From Agromyces sp. H66 (GTDB lineage Bacteria; Actinomycetota; Actinomycetes; Actinomycetales; Microbacteriaceae): DNA of 64,000 nucleotides. The notes under the pieces were generated by a model. It was not told the origin of the DNA. It searched no databases and saw only the letters and a list, made by a program, of their open reading frames with translations. The stretch lies in NCBI RefSeq assembly GCF_004959775.1, contig NZ_SJZG01000003.1, forward strand, positions 372,001 to 436,000, read 5' to 3'. Made by a program: the position numbers and the translations under genes. This document shows positions 8,623 through 17,670 of the stretch, piece by piece; position 1 is the first letter of the stretch, and every line of letters starts with the position of its first letter.

Positions 8623-9779
8623 CGGATCGCCGCAACGGGGTCGGATGCCGCGGCATCCGGCCCCGTTCGCATGCCCGCGGACTCGGGACGCGCCACCGAG
8701 CCGGCGTAGCGCAGGAATACGATGATCCAGCTGAAGATCAGCACGGCCGCCACGAGTTCGACGGCGGTGAGGTTGTAGTAGCCGGTCGCGAAGAAGATCG
8801 CGAGCACCACGATGACGCCGACGTACACGTAGCCGAGGCCCACGAACACCCGCGGCATCGTCGGGACGAACCACGGCAGCCCGATCACGAGCACCGCGTA
8901 GGCGACCGCCATGCCGGTCGCCACGGTGTTGTGCAGCAGGAAGTACTCGCTCACGGGGAAGATGCCGACGCACGCGAGGAAGATGCCGATGATCACGAGT
9001 CCGTAGCGCACGATCGTCCGGCCCCGCACCTCCTGCCGCGTCGTCGCAGGCAGTCCGGCCGTCGCGTATCGCGCGACGATGGTGACGATCAGCCCCGCGA
9101 CGATGAGCGTGAGGTTGAACGCGAGCGCGGAGACGTCGTTCGTGATGCCGAGGCTGCTCAGGTTCTTCTGCCACCAGAGCGGATCGCTCGAGCTCAGCAT
9201 GCTGGCGAAGGCGCCGACCACGAGGAACACGGCGAGCACGAGCGAGAGCAGCATCGGCGTCATCCGCACCGCCGACAGGAATGAGACGTAGGCCGTGACC
9301 GCGAGTGCCACCCCGGCGAGCGCGGCGGCCGGCAACGGATAGACGACCGCGCCCTGGAAGGAGCGCTCGACCACCGACGCCGCTCCGATCCAGCCGAGCA
9401 GCGCGATGAGGCCGTGCGCGATCGCCAGCGCCGCGACATCGAACCAGTGGAGCCGCGCGCCGGGGGCCACGAGTTCGTCCGCGGCGATCCTGGCCGCCCG
9501 GCCGCGCCGCACCGAGATCCGGCCGGCGACGAACGCGAGCGCGCCGACCACCGCACCGCCGATCGCCACGAAGTCGCCGAGCGACCCCCGGCCCGAGATC
9601 TCGAGCGAACGGCCCCAGTGCACGATCATCTCGACCACGGCCCCGCCCACGAACGCGATCGCACCGACGATGAGGGCGAGCGACTCGAGCGAGCCGACCG
9701 GTTCCCGCGACTCCGGCGTGCCCGGCGAGTCCACCGACGGCGGTGGCACCTCGGCCGTGCGTTCGTGCGTCTCGGTCAT
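8619..9779 (-). CDS. Multi-spanning membrane protein, DUF998-like
   Basis: 386 residues with about ten hydrophobic segments. The C-terminal half (GIFPVSEYFLLHNTVATGMAVAYAVLVIGLPWFVP) resembles DUF998 membrane proteins, with a Pro-Val-Ser...His motif at the membrane face; the N-terminal half is a generic set of helices. Only the membrane location is firm. GGGGA lies a few bases before ATG 9779. No operon partner is evident: the upstream gene DUF2017 ends 91 bases away on the same strand. Confidence 0.65.
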   Translation of the reverse strand: MTETHERTAEVPPPSVDSPGTPESREPVGSLESLALIVGAIAFVGGAVVEMIVHWGRSLEISGRGSLGDFVAIGGAVVGALAFVAGRISVRRGRAARIAADELVAPGARLHWFDVAALAIAHGLIALLGWIGAASVVERSFQGAVVYPLPAAALAGVALAVTAYVSFLSAVRMTPMLLSLVLAVFLVVGAFASMLSSSDPLWWQKNLSSLGITNDVSALAFNLTLIVAGLIVTIVARYATAGLPATTRQEVRGRTIVRYGLVIIGIFLACVGIFPVSEYFLLHNTVATGMAVAYAVLVIGLPWFVPTMPRVFVGLGYVYVGVIVVLAIFFATGYYNLTAVELVAAVLIFSWIIVFLRYAGSVARPESAGMRTGPDAAASDPVAAIR

Positions 9780-9840
9780 TCCGATCCCCGTTCCCGGCGC
9801 AGGGGCACGCCGACGGCACCAGACTGTCAGCGCGCCGCAC

Positions 9841-9869
9841 GCGTGTCACGCACCGCGCACGCGACACGC
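9841..9869 (-). terminator. Candidate hairpin after DUF2017 gene
   Basis: GCGTGTC (9841-9847) pairs with GACACGC (9863-9869), enclosing 15 GC-rich bases that can pair further. It lies two bases beyond the DUF2017 stop. There is no U-tract, as is common for actinobacterial terminators. Confidence 0.4.
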
Positions 9870-9870
9870 T

Positions 9871-10365
9871 TCAGGAGTCGGTCGGGTCGAGCACCTCGAG
9901 CATCGATCCCTGCACGAACCCGGCCCACTCGTAGGCGGCGCGCAGGTAGTCGTCGCGCGTCTCGGATGCCGCGTCGTCGCCCTCTTCGACGATGCCGACG
10001 CGCTCGGCGAGGATGAGCCGCAGGTCGGTGAGGAACGTCAGCCAGCCCCACGCCTCCGACTGGTCGAGTTCGATCTGCACGACGCCGTCGTCGCCGTCGT
10101 CGACGGCGGTCGCGTCGCGCACCCGTTGGGCGGCCTGGCGCTTGCCGTCGACGAGGCTGTCGCGGGTGTACCGGGAGAACTCCCGAGACGAGGTCGCGTC
10201 GTCGGGGTAGGCGTTCGGCAGCAGTCGCCCGAGCGCGGGATCGTCGGCCTCGCCGAGCAGGAGCACCGAGTCGACCTGGTCGGCGAGCTCCGACAGCAGC
10301 ATCGCCTCCTCGGTCTCGAGCACGAGGCGCACGCCCTCGCCGCCGCTGCGGCCCGCGACGATCAC
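9871..10365 (-). CDS. DUF2017 family protein, coupled to clpS
   Basis: 164 residues, soluble, acidic. It matches the DUF2017 proteins that follow clpS throughout actinobacteria: an N-terminal beta-rich part ([25 protein letters not shown]), a central [17 protein letters not shown] segment, and the tail segment [26 protein letters not shown] chose GTG 10365 because it overlaps the clpS stop as GTGA, the usual coupling. Molecular role unknown; strict linkage suggests a part in Clp-dependent proteolysis or its control. Confidence 0.85.
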   Translation of the reverse strand: MIVAGRSGGEGVRLVLETEEAMLLSELADQVDSVLLLGEADDPALGRLLPNAYPDDATSSREFSRYTRDSLVDGKRQAAQRVRDATAVDDGDDGVVQIELDQSEAWGWLTFLTDLRLILAERVGIVEEGDDAASETRDDYLRAAYEWAGFVQGSMLEVLDPTDS

Positions 10366-10652
10366 GGCTCGCCCCTCGACACCGTGGCCTGCAGTCCGTA
10401 CCCGTGCATGGCCTCGACGTGCCGCTCCATGGCCTCGCGGTTGCCTGTCGCGACGACCGCGCGCCCCTCGGTGTGCACCTTGAGCATGAGGCGTTCGGCC
10501 TCCTCCCGCGGGTACCCGAAGTAGCTGCGGAACACGTAGCTCACGTACGTCATCAGGTTCACGGGATCGTCCCACACGATCGTGCGCCACGGCTCCTCCG
10601 ACGCCACCCGCGTGGTCGTGTCGGTGTCGAGCTGCTCGAGCGTGCTGGTCAC
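10362..10652 (-). CDS. clpS: ATP-dependent Clp protease adaptor ClpS
   Basis: 96 residues, the usual size. After a variable N-terminus comes the ClpS core: [46 protein letters not shown], containing the Asp-Asp-Pro turn with the Asn-Leu/Met residues of the N-degron pocket, then [16 protein letters not shown]. ClpS binds the ClpA/ClpC N-domain and delivers proteins with destabilising N-terminal residues to ClpP. It is followed at once by the DUF2017 gene, four bases overlapping. Confidence 0.95.
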   Translation of the reverse strand: MTSTLEQLDTDTTTRVASEEPWRTIVWDDPVNLMTYVSYVFRSYFGYPREEAERLMLKVHTEGRAVVATGNREAMERHVEAMHGYGLQATVSRGEP

Positions 10653-10689
10653 CTCTCCAGCCTGACACGATGAGCGGTCGTCTGCATCC

Positions 10690-10765
10690 CCGTTCAGCGA
10701 GCCCGCCGAAGGTCCCTGAGCCCGCCGAAGGGAACGCGCTTCGACGGGCTCAGCGAGCCACGGAC
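10690..10765. repeat. Cluster of dispersed palindromic repeat units (CTGAGCCYGNCGAAG type)
   Basis: Three related copies lie within 75 bases: AGCGAGCCCGCCGAAGG (from about 10697), CCTGAGCCCGCCGAAGG (from about 10714), and the inverted CTTCGACGGGCTCAG (10739-10753). The last two form a long imperfect hairpin. A further copy, CCTGAGCCTGTCGAAGG, lies inside fprA at 58801. The TGA stop of the neighbouring RlmG-like gene (10750-10752, minus strand) falls inside the inverted unit. This is a mobile-looking REP-type element occupying the clpS upstream gap. Confidence 0.7.
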
Positions 10766-11877
10766 GCCGTCACCGTGAACTTCGGGTTGCGGGCCACCTG
10801 TCGGGTCGGGCCGACGACCCGCTCGAGGAGCGGCCGGTACCTGAGGTGCGAGTTCCACACGCACCAGAGCTCACCGCCCGGCGCGAGCACCCGGGCGGCG
10901 TCGTCGAACAGGTGCCGGGCGATGCCGGTGTGCAGCGCGGCATCCGAGTGGAACGGCGGGTTCAGCACGATGAGCGGCTCGCTCGCGTCGGGCAGCAGTT
11001 CGAGGCCGTCGGCCTGCGTCACGTGCACCCGGTCGGCGACCGAGTTCACCTCCGCGGTCGCGCGAGCGGATGCCGCGGCCGCCGCCGAACGGTCGGTCGC
11101 CGTCACCCGCACGCTCGGGCGAGTGCGAGCCAGCCATGCGGCCACCACGCCCGACCCGCACGCGAGGTCGACGGCGGACGCGGCATCCGGCACCGCCTCA
11201 CCGAGCTCGCCGATGAGGAACCGCGTGCCGATGTCGACGCCCGTGCCCGCGAAGACGCCGCCGTGCGCCACGACCGTGACGCCGAGGTCGTGGTGCCGCT
11301 CGCCGCGCGGCCAGCCCGGGGCGGGCGGGAGCCGTTCCGCCCGCGGCCCACGGGCCATCAGCACGCGGGACTTCTGCCGCGCGTGCGACACGTCGACGCG
11401 CTCGAACCACGCGCCGAGCACGTCGTTCATCGCGAGCGCCATGTGCTTGACGCGCGCACCGGCGACGACCACGACGTCGGATGCCGCGTGGCGGGCGACG
11501 AGCCCGGCCACCTCGTCGAGGCGGTCGAGCGAGCGCGGCAGCCGCAGCAGCACGAGCCGCACCCCGCGGAGGAGTTCCGCGTCGAGCGGCAGTGAGCGCA
11601 CCTCGGCCGCGAGCCCGGCGCGCCCGGCGTTCAGGGCGAGGGCGCGCTCGCCGGTGATCAGGTCCTGGTGCACCCGGATGTCGCGGGCGCCCGCCGCGGC
11701 GGCGCCGAGCGCCAGCGCCCCGTAGGCGTCGTCGACGACGACGAGCTCGCCCGGCGCCGAATCGCCGATGCGACTCGCGGCCTCGTCGAGGATCAGGCGG
11801 TCGGCGGCGTCCGACGCCTCGAGCCCTTGGCCCTCGACGTCGGGATGCCGGCGCAGCGCGCAGAGGTCGAACCGCAT
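10750..11877 (-). CDS. RlmG/RsmC-like rRNA guanine N2-methyltransferase
   Basis: 375 residues, two-domain layout of the RsmC/RlmG family: a degenerate N-terminal methyltransferase-like domain (about 1-175) and an active C-terminal class I domain. The SAM loop [15 protein letters not shown] is near residue 238 and the catalytic [12 protein letters not shown] motif near 308. These enzymes methylate a guanine N2 in rRNA; RlmG acts on 23S, RsmC on 16S, and I cannot separate the two. The stop codon is supplied by a dispersed repeat unit. The gene is read towards clpS and not obviously in an operon. Confidence 0.8.
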   Translation of the reverse strand: MRFDLCALRRHPDVEGQGLEASDAADRLILDEAASRIGDSAPGELVVVDDAYGALALGAAAAGARDIRVHQDLITGERALALNAGRAGLAAEVRSLPLDAELLRGVRLVLLRLPRSLDRLDEVAGLVARHAASDVVVVAGARVKHMALAMNDVLGAWFERVDVSHARQKSRVLMARGPRAERLPPAPGWPRGERHHDLGVTVVAHGGVFAGTGVDIGTRFLIGELGEAVPDAASAVDLACGSGVVAAWLARTRPSVRVTATDRSAAAAASARATAEVNSVADRVHVTQADGLELLPDASEPLIVLNPPFHSDAALHTGIARHLFDDAARVLAPGGELWCVWNSHLRYRPLLERVVGPTRQVARNPKFTVTASVAR

Positions 11878-11906
11878 GCGTCAAGGCTATGCCGGGCGGG
11901 CGCACG

Positions 11907-11943
11907 CGTGCGGGCCCGAGTCCTCGACCCGGGCCCGCGCACG
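11907..11943 (-). terminator. Strong hairpin, terminator candidate
   Basis: CGTGCGGGCCCG (11907-11918) pairs with CGGGCCCGC-GC-ACG (to 11943) around a short CGA-containing loop. It lies four bases past the stop of the membrane protein gene at 11948 and in front of the methyltransferase gene, so it may separate the two minus-strand units. Confidence 0.55.
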
Positions 11944-11947
11944 GAGT

Positions 11948-12583
11948 TCAGCGGACCGGCGCCGCGGCGCCCGTGCGCTCCGGGACGACGGCGAGCAGGA
12001 TGCCGAGCGTGATGTAACCGAGCAGCAGGTGCGTGGCGGGCAGCCACACGCTGACCGACGGACCGATGACCGCGAGCGCCGGGACGCAGACCACCGCCCA
12101 GCTCTCGGCGATGGCCGGCCAGATCCGCAGGGGGCCGCTCCAGCGGCCCTTCACGAGGATCGCGACGCCGATGACGAACATGCCCACCATCGACAACGGC
12201 CAGAACAGGTCGAGGATCGGCAGGAACGCCAGGTCGGGCCAGAACGCGTGCAGGAGCGACCACGTCGCGGCGATCGCCAGCAGCACCCGCTCCACGATGA
12301 ACGCCACCCGCCAGAACCGCTTGGGTCCCGTGGCGAGCGTGCGCTCCTGCACGGCGAGCAGCGCGAACAGGCCGAGCTGGAACACCAGCCCGCCGAGGTC
12401 TCCGCCCGCCGCACCCAACGGGGTGTCGGCGATCGGACCGAAGATGACGAACGAGGCGGCCCAGACCAGGCTGCCGAACGCCACGGCGATGCCCGTGCGA
12501 CGTACCCCCTTGGTCGTGATGCGGATCGCCGGTGCGGTCGGGGGCGGTTCGAGGACGGAGGAGGTGGCCCGTGTGGTGGTCAT
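11948..12583 (-). CDS. Membrane protein of unknown function, six helices
   Basis: 211 residues. A 25-residue polar N-terminus is followed by about six hydrophobic segments (GIAVAFGSLVWAASFVIFGPIA, GLVFQLGLFALLAV, FIVERVLLAIAATWSLL, LDLFWPLSMVGMFVIGVAIL, AESWAVVCVPALAVIG, LLLGYITLGILLAVV). No conserved catalytic motif is recognised. AAGGGA lies nine bases before ATG 12583. It is divergent from the exported protein at 12771. Confidence 0.65.
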   Translation of the reverse strand: MTTTRATSSVLEPPPTAPAIRITTKGVRRTGIAVAFGSLVWAASFVIFGPIADTPLGAAGGDLGGLVFQLGLFALLAVQERTLATGPKRFWRVAFIVERVLLAIAATWSLLHAFWPDLAFLPILDLFWPLSMVGMFVIGVAILVKGRWSGPLRIWPAIAESWAVVCVPALAVIGPSVSVWLPATHLLLGYITLGILLAVVPERTGAAAPVR

Positions 12584-12770
12584 GATGAGGTTCCCTTCTG
12601 GAATCGTTCGGCGGATTCGCCGGGATCGATGCTCCTCGCACGGGGTCCGCAGCGGCAGGGACCGGCGTCCCGTTTCAGACCCGTCGTGGTCCCGACAAGA
12701 GCGGGACGCCGTTCCTCCGGGCGCAACGTCAGGTGCGGTTCCCGGCCGGGTTTGCTACCCTCGGGCACCG
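12584..12770. promoter_or_regulatory. Divergent intergenic region with inverted repeat and -10-like box
   Basis: No gene. It contains the inverted repeat GGCGTCCCG (from about 12666) and CGGGACGCC (about 12699-12707), with roughly 25 bases between the arms. A TACCCT box at 12756-12761 sits ten bases before the ATG at 12771 and could be a -10 element giving a very short leader. No obvious -35 accompanies it. Confidence 0.3.
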
Positions 12771-13469
12771 ATGCGGCACGCAGTCCCCCGGGCGACGCGG
12801 CGCGCGGCACCACCCGGTGTCGCGGCATCCGTCGGCCGTGCCCGGGTCGCTCGCCGCGTGGCGCCGCTCGCGGCAGCGCTCGCCGTGCTCTCGCTGGGCC
12901 TGACGCTGGCGATCGCCCCGCAGCCGGCCGCCGTCACGGCGTCGTCGACGGCCGGTGAGACCCACGCCGGCGACACGCAGAGGGTGAGCGTCGCACCGGA
13001 TGTCGCAGCCCCCACCCGCTCGCAGGACTCCTACACCGCGACCACGGGTGCACAGACCCTCATCGCCTCGGGCACGAACGCCGACTGGGCCAAGCTCGTG
13101 CTCATCTACGGCGACTGGCCGGTGACCGATGAGAACGTCACCGTGATGCTGCAATGGATGCGCGAGGAGAACGGCCCCGACAACTGGTGGAACCGCAACA
13201 ATCCGCTGAACAACGGCTACGGCTCGGGCGGCGGCTCGGGTCTCGGCAGCTACGACAGCCTCGACACGGCGGCGCGGTATGCGGCCGACAACCTGCTCAA
13301 GCGCTCGTTCTACGCCGACATCGTCGCCGCCCTCGAGGACGGCACGTCGGCGCACGCGGTGGCCCAGGCGATCTGGGCGTCGCCATGGGCGTCGAGTCAC
13401 TACGGCAACGGCACGTGGTGGTCGACGTCACCGGTGCCGATCATCGAGGCCCCCGAGTCGGCCTGGTAG
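12771..13469 (+). CDS. Exported protein, lysozyme-like or unknown
   Basis: 232 residues. An Arg-rich N-terminus and a hydrophobic stretch (VAPLAAALAVLSLGLTLAIAPQPAAV) suggest a Sec signal peptide or anchor. The secreted part (from about residue 80) carries LMQWMREENGPDNWWNRNNPLNNGYG, then YDSLDTAARYAADNLLKRSFYADIVAALEDGTSAHAVAQAIWASPWASSHYG. The pattern, with a DNWWNRNNPLN motif and an end-of-domain Trp-Ala-Ser-Ser-His-Tyr, recalls phage-type and actinobacterial lysozyme-like or glucosaminidase domains, but I cannot name a family. The start was placed at the first ATG that gives the signal sequence; the reading frame stays open far upstream only by GC bias. Confidence 0.65.
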   Translation: MRHAVPRATRRAAPPGVAASVGRARVARRVAPLAAALAVLSLGLTLAIAPQPAAVTASSTAGETHAGDTQRVSVAPDVAAPTRSQDSYTATTGAQTLIASGTNADWAKLVLIYGDWPVTDENVTVMLQWMREENGPDNWWNRNNPLNNGYGSGGGSGLGSYDSLDTAARYAADNLLKRSFYADIVAALEDGTSAHAVAQAIWASPWASSHYGNGTWWSTSPVPIIEAPESAW

Positions 13470-13513
13470 GCACGCGGCCACGTGCTGGGCCCCGGAACCT
13501 TCTGCGAGGTCGT

Positions 13514-14317
13514 TCACGCACGCGGCGGCAGCTTGGTCGCGATCTCGACACCGTCGACTTCGGCGAGCTCGGCGGCAAGGGCCCGCACGACATCCGAGCG
13601 CACCGCGCGACCCGCACCGGGATCGTGCCAGACGAGCACGCGTGCGGTCAGCCTCTCGCCCTCGACACCGACCGCGAACGCCCTCGGCGCCTGTGCGGCA
13701 GGTTCCGACCGCACGCCGTCGGCCCGACCCGCGGCGGCGCTCAGCCGGGACAGCGCGGTCCCGGCTGCGGCGCCGGCGAGCGGCATCCGCACCTCGAGTT
13801 CGCTCCGGCTCGCCCCGAACGTCGACGCATTCCCGAACGCGGAGTTCAGGAACTGCTGGTTCGGGATGTGCATGACGGTGCCGTCGTAGGTCCGCACGAC
13901 GACGGCACGGCTCGTGAGCGCCTCGACCGTGCCCTCGACCGTGCCCGATACGACATGCTCGCCCGGCTGGATCGGATGCCGGGTCTGGAGCACGATGCCG
14001 GCCGAGAAGTTGTCGGCGATGCCGCGCAGCACCAGCACGGCAATGCCGCCGACGATGAGCACGAGTGCGATGAGCGGCTGGAGCGGCGCCCCGAGGAACG
14101 CGAGGGCCACGCCCACCCCGAGCAGGATCACCATGGCGCTCGTGCCGCTCACGATGCCGCGACTCAGCGCCTGCGGGACGCCGTCGAGCCGAGCGAGCAG
14201 CGCGCGAACGCCCCGTCTGGCGAATCGCGACACGATCCACGCGACGAGCACCGACGCGATCGCGAGGACCGCGTTCCACGCGTCGATGCTTCCTGACCAG
14301 TCGAGGAGCTCGCTCAT
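13514..14317 (-). CDS. MscS-family mechanosensitive channel
   Basis: 267 residues. About three membrane segments occupy residues 1-95, the last being the pore-lining type (LIALVLIVGGIAVLVLRGIADNFSAGIVL). Then comes the MscS beta domain (GEHVVSGTVEGTVEALTSRAVVVRTYDGTVMHIPNQQFLNSAF), with the invariant IPN motif, and an alpha/beta vestibule domain. Such channels open under membrane tension and release solutes during osmotic downshift. The ATG at 14317 was preferred to a longer form from 14383, because the extra 22 residues are Arg/Ser-rich and not typical. It is convergent with the exported protein gene. Confidence 0.85.
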   Translation of the reverse strand: MSELLDWSGSIDAWNAVLAIASVLVAWIVSRFARRGVRALLARLDGVPQALSRGIVSGTSAMVILLGVGVALAFLGAPLQPLIALVLIVGGIAVLVLRGIADNFSAGIVLQTRHPIQPGEHVVSGTVEGTVEALTSRAVVVRTYDGTVMHIPNQQFLNSAFGNASTFGASRSELEVRMPLAGAAAGTALSRLSAAAGRADGVRSEPAAQAPRAFAVGVEGERLTARVLVWHDPGAGRAVRSDVVRALAAELAEVDGVEIATKLPPRA

Positions 14318-14426
14318 GACGCCCACCCTACGGGCGAGCGTTCCACGTGACGCAGCGGACACGAAAACCTGGATCCGGGACATCCGCCCCTCGTGGCCGG
14401 GACGGCGGGCAGGTCATCCTCGCCTG

Positions 14427-16103
14427 GTGACCACCCCGACTCGAATCCGACGCCACCCCATCTCGGCCCTCACCGCCGCCGCCGTCGCCATCGCGCTGTT
14501 CGCCGGCTGCGCCACCGCCGAGACGGTCCAAGGTGAGCCGTTCCCCGACCTTCCCGACTCCACGCCCGCGGAGGCGCTCGGCGTCACACTGCCCGACGAC
14601 GCGGCCGCATTCGACGCCGCGCTCGCCGACCGGCTCGCCGAACTCGACGAATGGGCGGCCACAGCCGATCTCGCCGCCGACGAGGAGCTCGCCGCCGCGA
14701 TCGCGGAGTGGTCGACCGCCGAGCCGACGGAGGCGGCCGCGTCGGTCGATCCGAGTGCGGCAGGCGCGGCCGGCTTCACGGTCGCCACCGTGGGCCTGCC
14801 CGTCGCGGCCGAGGCGCCGGCGCCCGCCGGCGGTGCGGGCGGGCCCGGCCTCGACATCCCCATGGTCTACTCCGAGCAGAACTCGTCGACGAGCGAGTTC
14901 CGCGGCACCCCGGTGCAGACGAACACCTCGTCGGAGAACCGCGTCGAGCGCCAGGTCGAGACCACCACGCGCACGGTCGAGACCACGACCGGCGACCCCG
15001 AGAATCCTGCCATTCGCGAAACGGTGCGCACCGAGGCGGCGAAGCAGATCTGCCCGGCCGAGGGAGAGGTGCGCGGGGAGTGGTCGGTGGAGCGAGTGTT
15101 GACGACGCGCGCCGACGGCACCTCCGCCGAGATCCGGATGCGGCTCACCGGCGAGTTCAAGCGCAACAAGCACGGCACCGTGGACCTCCGAAACCTCCGA
15201 GTCACCCTGACCGCCGCCGGCGCGACGGCGGACGGAGCGACCACCACCGCGGACGTCACCGTGGGCATCGACGTCTTCGCGTGGGACACCTCGAAGGACG
15301 TCACGGACGCGGTCGGCCGCTGGCAGCTGCTCGAGGCGTCGAAGGGGTTCGACGGCAAGAAGGCCGAGGATGCCACGACCGCGGCCCTCCTGATGCTGGC
15401 CGCCTTCGCCGACGTCCCGAAGCGAGCCGTCGAGTCCGCGCAGAGCGACCGTGAGACCTCGGGGCTGTGCGTGCGCATCGTCACCGACACGCACGGCCAG
15501 CACCGGCTCGGCGACGGCGAGCACGCGACCTTCGACGCGTGGGTCGTCGACCCGGCGACCGGAACCGAGCTCACCGACGCGGTCGTCCGAGCGGACAGCT
15601 ACGACGGGACCGTGACCCCGACCTCGGGCACCGGTCGCACCTCGTACGACTTCACCGCAAAGGGCGACCCGGTCTATCGCGTATCGCTCGTGACGGAGAC
15701 GCCCCGCGGCGGCCACGCCATGCAGATCCACTACGGCGCGAAGGGATGGCGGTTCTCCGGGGTGCGCTACGACTTCACGATCCCCAGCCACCTCGGACCC
15801 ATCCCCGCGTCCACCGTCTGGAGCGGCGAGGTGTGCGGCGACGTGTCAGGCGAGTGGGACCTCGTGGCCACCGTCACCGGCGAGGGCGCCTCCCACACCA
15901 TCGCGTTGCCGATGCAGCCCGAGCGCATCGACCAGGCGACGGGCGGCGTTCGCGCCGTGCTGCTCTACGAGCGGGTGCCGGACCCGGCCGACGGCGAGCT
16001 GCCGTTCCGGCTGTGGATCGACGAATACCAGCCCGAGCGCGTTCCCGAGCACAGCCGGGTGGAGATACATCCGGAGCCGCTCGACACCTGCGTCGAAGGG
16101 TGA
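14427..16103 (+). CDS. Large secreted lipoprotein, unknown function
   Basis: 558 residues. The GTG at 14427 gives an ideal lipoprotein signal: basic MTTPTRIRRH, a hydrophobic core, and a lipobox LFAGC with the lipidated Cys28. The mature protein has an Ala/Glu-rich helical stretch to about residue 140, then beta-rich regions with a Thr-rich linker (QVETTTRTVETTTGDPEN, about 177-195), a likely Ig-like segment (HATFDAWVVDPATGTELTDAVVRADSYDGTV), and four scattered Cys that may pair outside the cell. No known domain was recognised. No operon partner; MscS is divergent. Confidence 0.75.
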   Translation: MTTPTRIRRHPISALTAAAVAIALFAGCATAETVQGEPFPDLPDSTPAEALGVTLPDDAAAFDAALADRLAELDEWAATADLAADEELAAAIAEWSTAEPTEAAASVDPSAAGAAGFTVATVGLPVAAEAPAPAGGAGGPGLDIPMVYSEQNSSTSEFRGTPVQTNTSSENRVERQVETTTRTVETTTGDPENPAIRETVRTEAAKQICPAEGEVRGEWSVERVLTTRADGTSAEIRMRLTGEFKRNKHGTVDLRNLRVTLTAAGATADGATTTADVTVGIDVFAWDTSKDVTDAVGRWQLLEASKGFDGKKAEDATTAALLMLAAFADVPKRAVESAQSDRETSGLCVRIVTDTHGQHRLGDGEHATFDAWVVDPATGTELTDAVVRADSYDGTVTPTSGTGRTSYDFTAKGDPVYRVSLVTETPRGGHAMQIHYGAKGWRFSGVRYDFTIPSHLGPIPASTVWSGEVCGDVSGEWDLVATVTGEGASHTIALPMQPERIDQATGGVRAVLLYERVPDPADGELPFRLWIDEYQPERVPEHSRVEIHPEPLDTCVEG

Positions 16104-16133
16104 CGCCGCGGATTGAAGAGGCCGCCCGCGGCG
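16104..16133. terminator. Bidirectional hairpin between convergent genes
   Basis: CGCCGCGG (16104-16111) pairs with CCGCGGCG (16126-16133) around 14 bases. It starts just after the lipoprotein TGA and lies 18 bases from the hspR stop, so it can terminate both transcripts. Confidence 0.5.
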
Positions 16134-16150
16134 GTCTCGAAACCCGCCGC

Positions 16151-16567
16151 CTACTCCCGCTCGAGCGGCCGCCACACCACGACGGCGTTCTCGCGGCGCA
16201 CCCGCGTGCCGGCCCGGAGCGAGACGACCTCGCCCTCGGTACCGGCGGCGAAGACGCGCCGCCCCGGCCGGTTGAGCATCTCGTCGGCGAGCGCCGCCTC
16301 GAGTTCGCGCACCCGCCGGCGGAGCATCGAGACCTCGTCCTCGAGGCCGAGCACGCGGCGGATGCCCTCGAGGCTCACGCCCTCGCTCGACAGCTGGGCG
16401 ATCTCGCGGAGCTGCACCACGTCGCGCATCGAGTAGCGGCGCGACCTTCCGGCCGTCCGGGTCGGCGACACGAGACCCATGCGGTCGTACTGCCGCAGGG
16501 TCTGCGGATGCATGCCGGCGAGCTCGGCGGCCACCGAGATGACGAACAGCGGGCTCGTCTCGTCCAT
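16151..16567 (-). CDS. hspR: HspR, MerR-family heat-shock repressor
   Basis: 138 residues. The MerR winged-helix (VISVAAELAGMHPQTLRQYDRMGLVSPTRTAGRSRRYSMRDVVQLREI, residues 9-56) is followed by a helical segment and a coiled region (EDEVSMLRRRVRELEAALADEML). HspR binds HAIR operators, with DnaK as corepressor, and shuts off the dnaK operon at normal temperature. It is the last gene of the operon, starting four bases beyond the dnaJ stop. Two HAIR sites lie in front of dnaK (20329 and 20392), as expected for autoregulation. Confidence 0.95.
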   Translation of the reverse strand: MDETSPLFVISVAAELAGMHPQTLRQYDRMGLVSPTRTAGRSRRYSMRDVVQLREIAQLSSEGVSLEGIRRVLGLEDEVSMLRRRVRELEAALADEMLNRPGRRVFAAGTEGEVVSLRAGTRVRRENAVVVWRPLERE

Positions 16568-16571
16568 GACG

Positions 16572-17561
16572 TCAGCTCTTCGCGCGGGTGAGCAGGTCGT
16601 CGCGCGGGTTCTCGTCGGGCAACTCGGAGACGAACGCCTTGAGCTTCTCCTCGGCGTCCTTCGACAGGTGCGACGGCACCGCGACCTGGACGACCGCGAG
16701 CAGGTCGCCCGTGCCCTTCGACGTCTCGACGCCTCGACCCTTGACGCGCAGCACGCGGCCGCTGGGCGTGCCGGGCGCGACCTTGAGCTTCACGGGGTCG
16801 CCGCCGAGGGTCGGCACCTGGATGGTCGCTCCGAGCGCGGCCTCGGCGAACGTCACGGGCACCGTGACGCGCAGGTTGAGTCCGTCGCGCTCGAAGACGG
16901 GGTGCTTGCGTACGTTGACGGTGAGGATGATGTCGCCGGCCTCGCCGCCGTCGGGTGACGGATGCCCCTTGCCGCGGAGCTTGATCTTCTGCCCGTCGGC
17001 GACCCCCGCCGGGATGCGCACCGTGATCGGTCGGCCGTCGGCCGTCTGCAGCGTGATCTGGTCACCCTTGGTGGCGGTGACGAAGTCGAGGGTCGTGGAT
17101 GCCACGACATCGCGCCCGCGCGTCGGTCCGCCGAAGCCCCGGTAGCCGCCGCTCGGCTGGCCGAAGCGGCCGCCGCCGAACAGCCCGCCGAGCAGGTCGT
17201 CGTAGTCGCCGCCCTGCTGGTACGTGTACCGCGTGCGCCCGCCGGGGCCGCCGAACATGGTGCCGAAGACGTCCTCGAAGCCGCCGGCGCCGCCGGCGCC
17301 GCCCGGAGCGGTGAACCGGGCGCCGGAGCCCATCGCCCGGATCGCGTCGTACTCCTTGCGCTCCTCGGCGTCGGAGAGCACCGAGTGCGCCTCGCTGATC
17401 TCCTTGAACTTCGCCTCGGCGGCGGTGTCACCCGGGTTCTGGTCGGGGTGGTACTTGCGCGCGAGCTTGCGGTACGCCTTCTTGATGTCGGCGTCGCTCG
17501 CATCCTTGGAGACGCCGAGCACCTGGTAGAAGTCCTTGTCGAACCAATCCTGACTGGCCAT
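16572..17561 (-). CDS. dnaJ: DnaJ/CbpA-type co-chaperone without zinc finger
   Basis: 329 residues. The J domain ([39 protein letters not shown] intact) is followed by a Gly/Phe-rich linker (about 80-145), and two C-terminal beta-barrel domains for substrate binding. The CXXCXGXG zinc repeats of classical DnaJ are absent, so this is the type II form usually found beside hspR in actinobacteria. It stimulates DnaK ATPase and presents clients. I chose ATG 17561, five bases after an AGGAGG box; an in-frame GTG lies two codons upstream. Confidence 0.95.
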   Translation of the reverse strand: MASQDWFDKDFYQVLGVSKDASDADIKKAYRKLARKYHPDQNPGDTAAEAKFKEISEAHSVLSDAEERKEYDAIRAMGSGARFTAPGGAGGAGGFEDVFGTMFGGPGGRTRYTYQQGGDYDDLLGGLFGGGRFGQPSGGYRGFGGPTRGRDVVASTTLDFVTATKGDQITLQTADGRPITVRIPAGVADGQKIKLRGKGHPSPDGGEAGDIILTVNVRKHPVFERDGLNLRVTVPVTFAEAALGATIQVPTLGGDPVKLKVAPGTPSGRVLRVKGRGVETSKGTGDLLAVVQVAVPSHLSKDAEEKLKAFVSELPDENPRDDLLTRAKS

Positions 17562-17597
17562 CGGCACCTCCTCCCTCGTTCAGCTCATCATTCCAGT

Positions 17598-17655
17598 GTT
17601 TCCGTTCCCGCCGGCCGTGCCCGTTGTATCGGACACGGCCGGCGGGAACGGGAAC
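17598..17655. promoter_or_regulatory. Long perfect hairpin between grpE and dnaJ
   Basis: GTTCCCGCCGGCCGTG (17604-17619) pairs perfectly with its complement at 17634-17649 around a 14-base loop; the stem extends by GTTTCC/GGGAAC with one G-U pair to 17598 and 17655. The whole structure lies inside the operon, between the grpE stop and the dnaJ start. It could be a partial terminator, a processing site or a stability element that sets dnaJ/hspR levels below those of dnaK/grpE. Confidence 0.65.
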
Positions 17656-17670
17656 ATCCGGCGGATGCCA

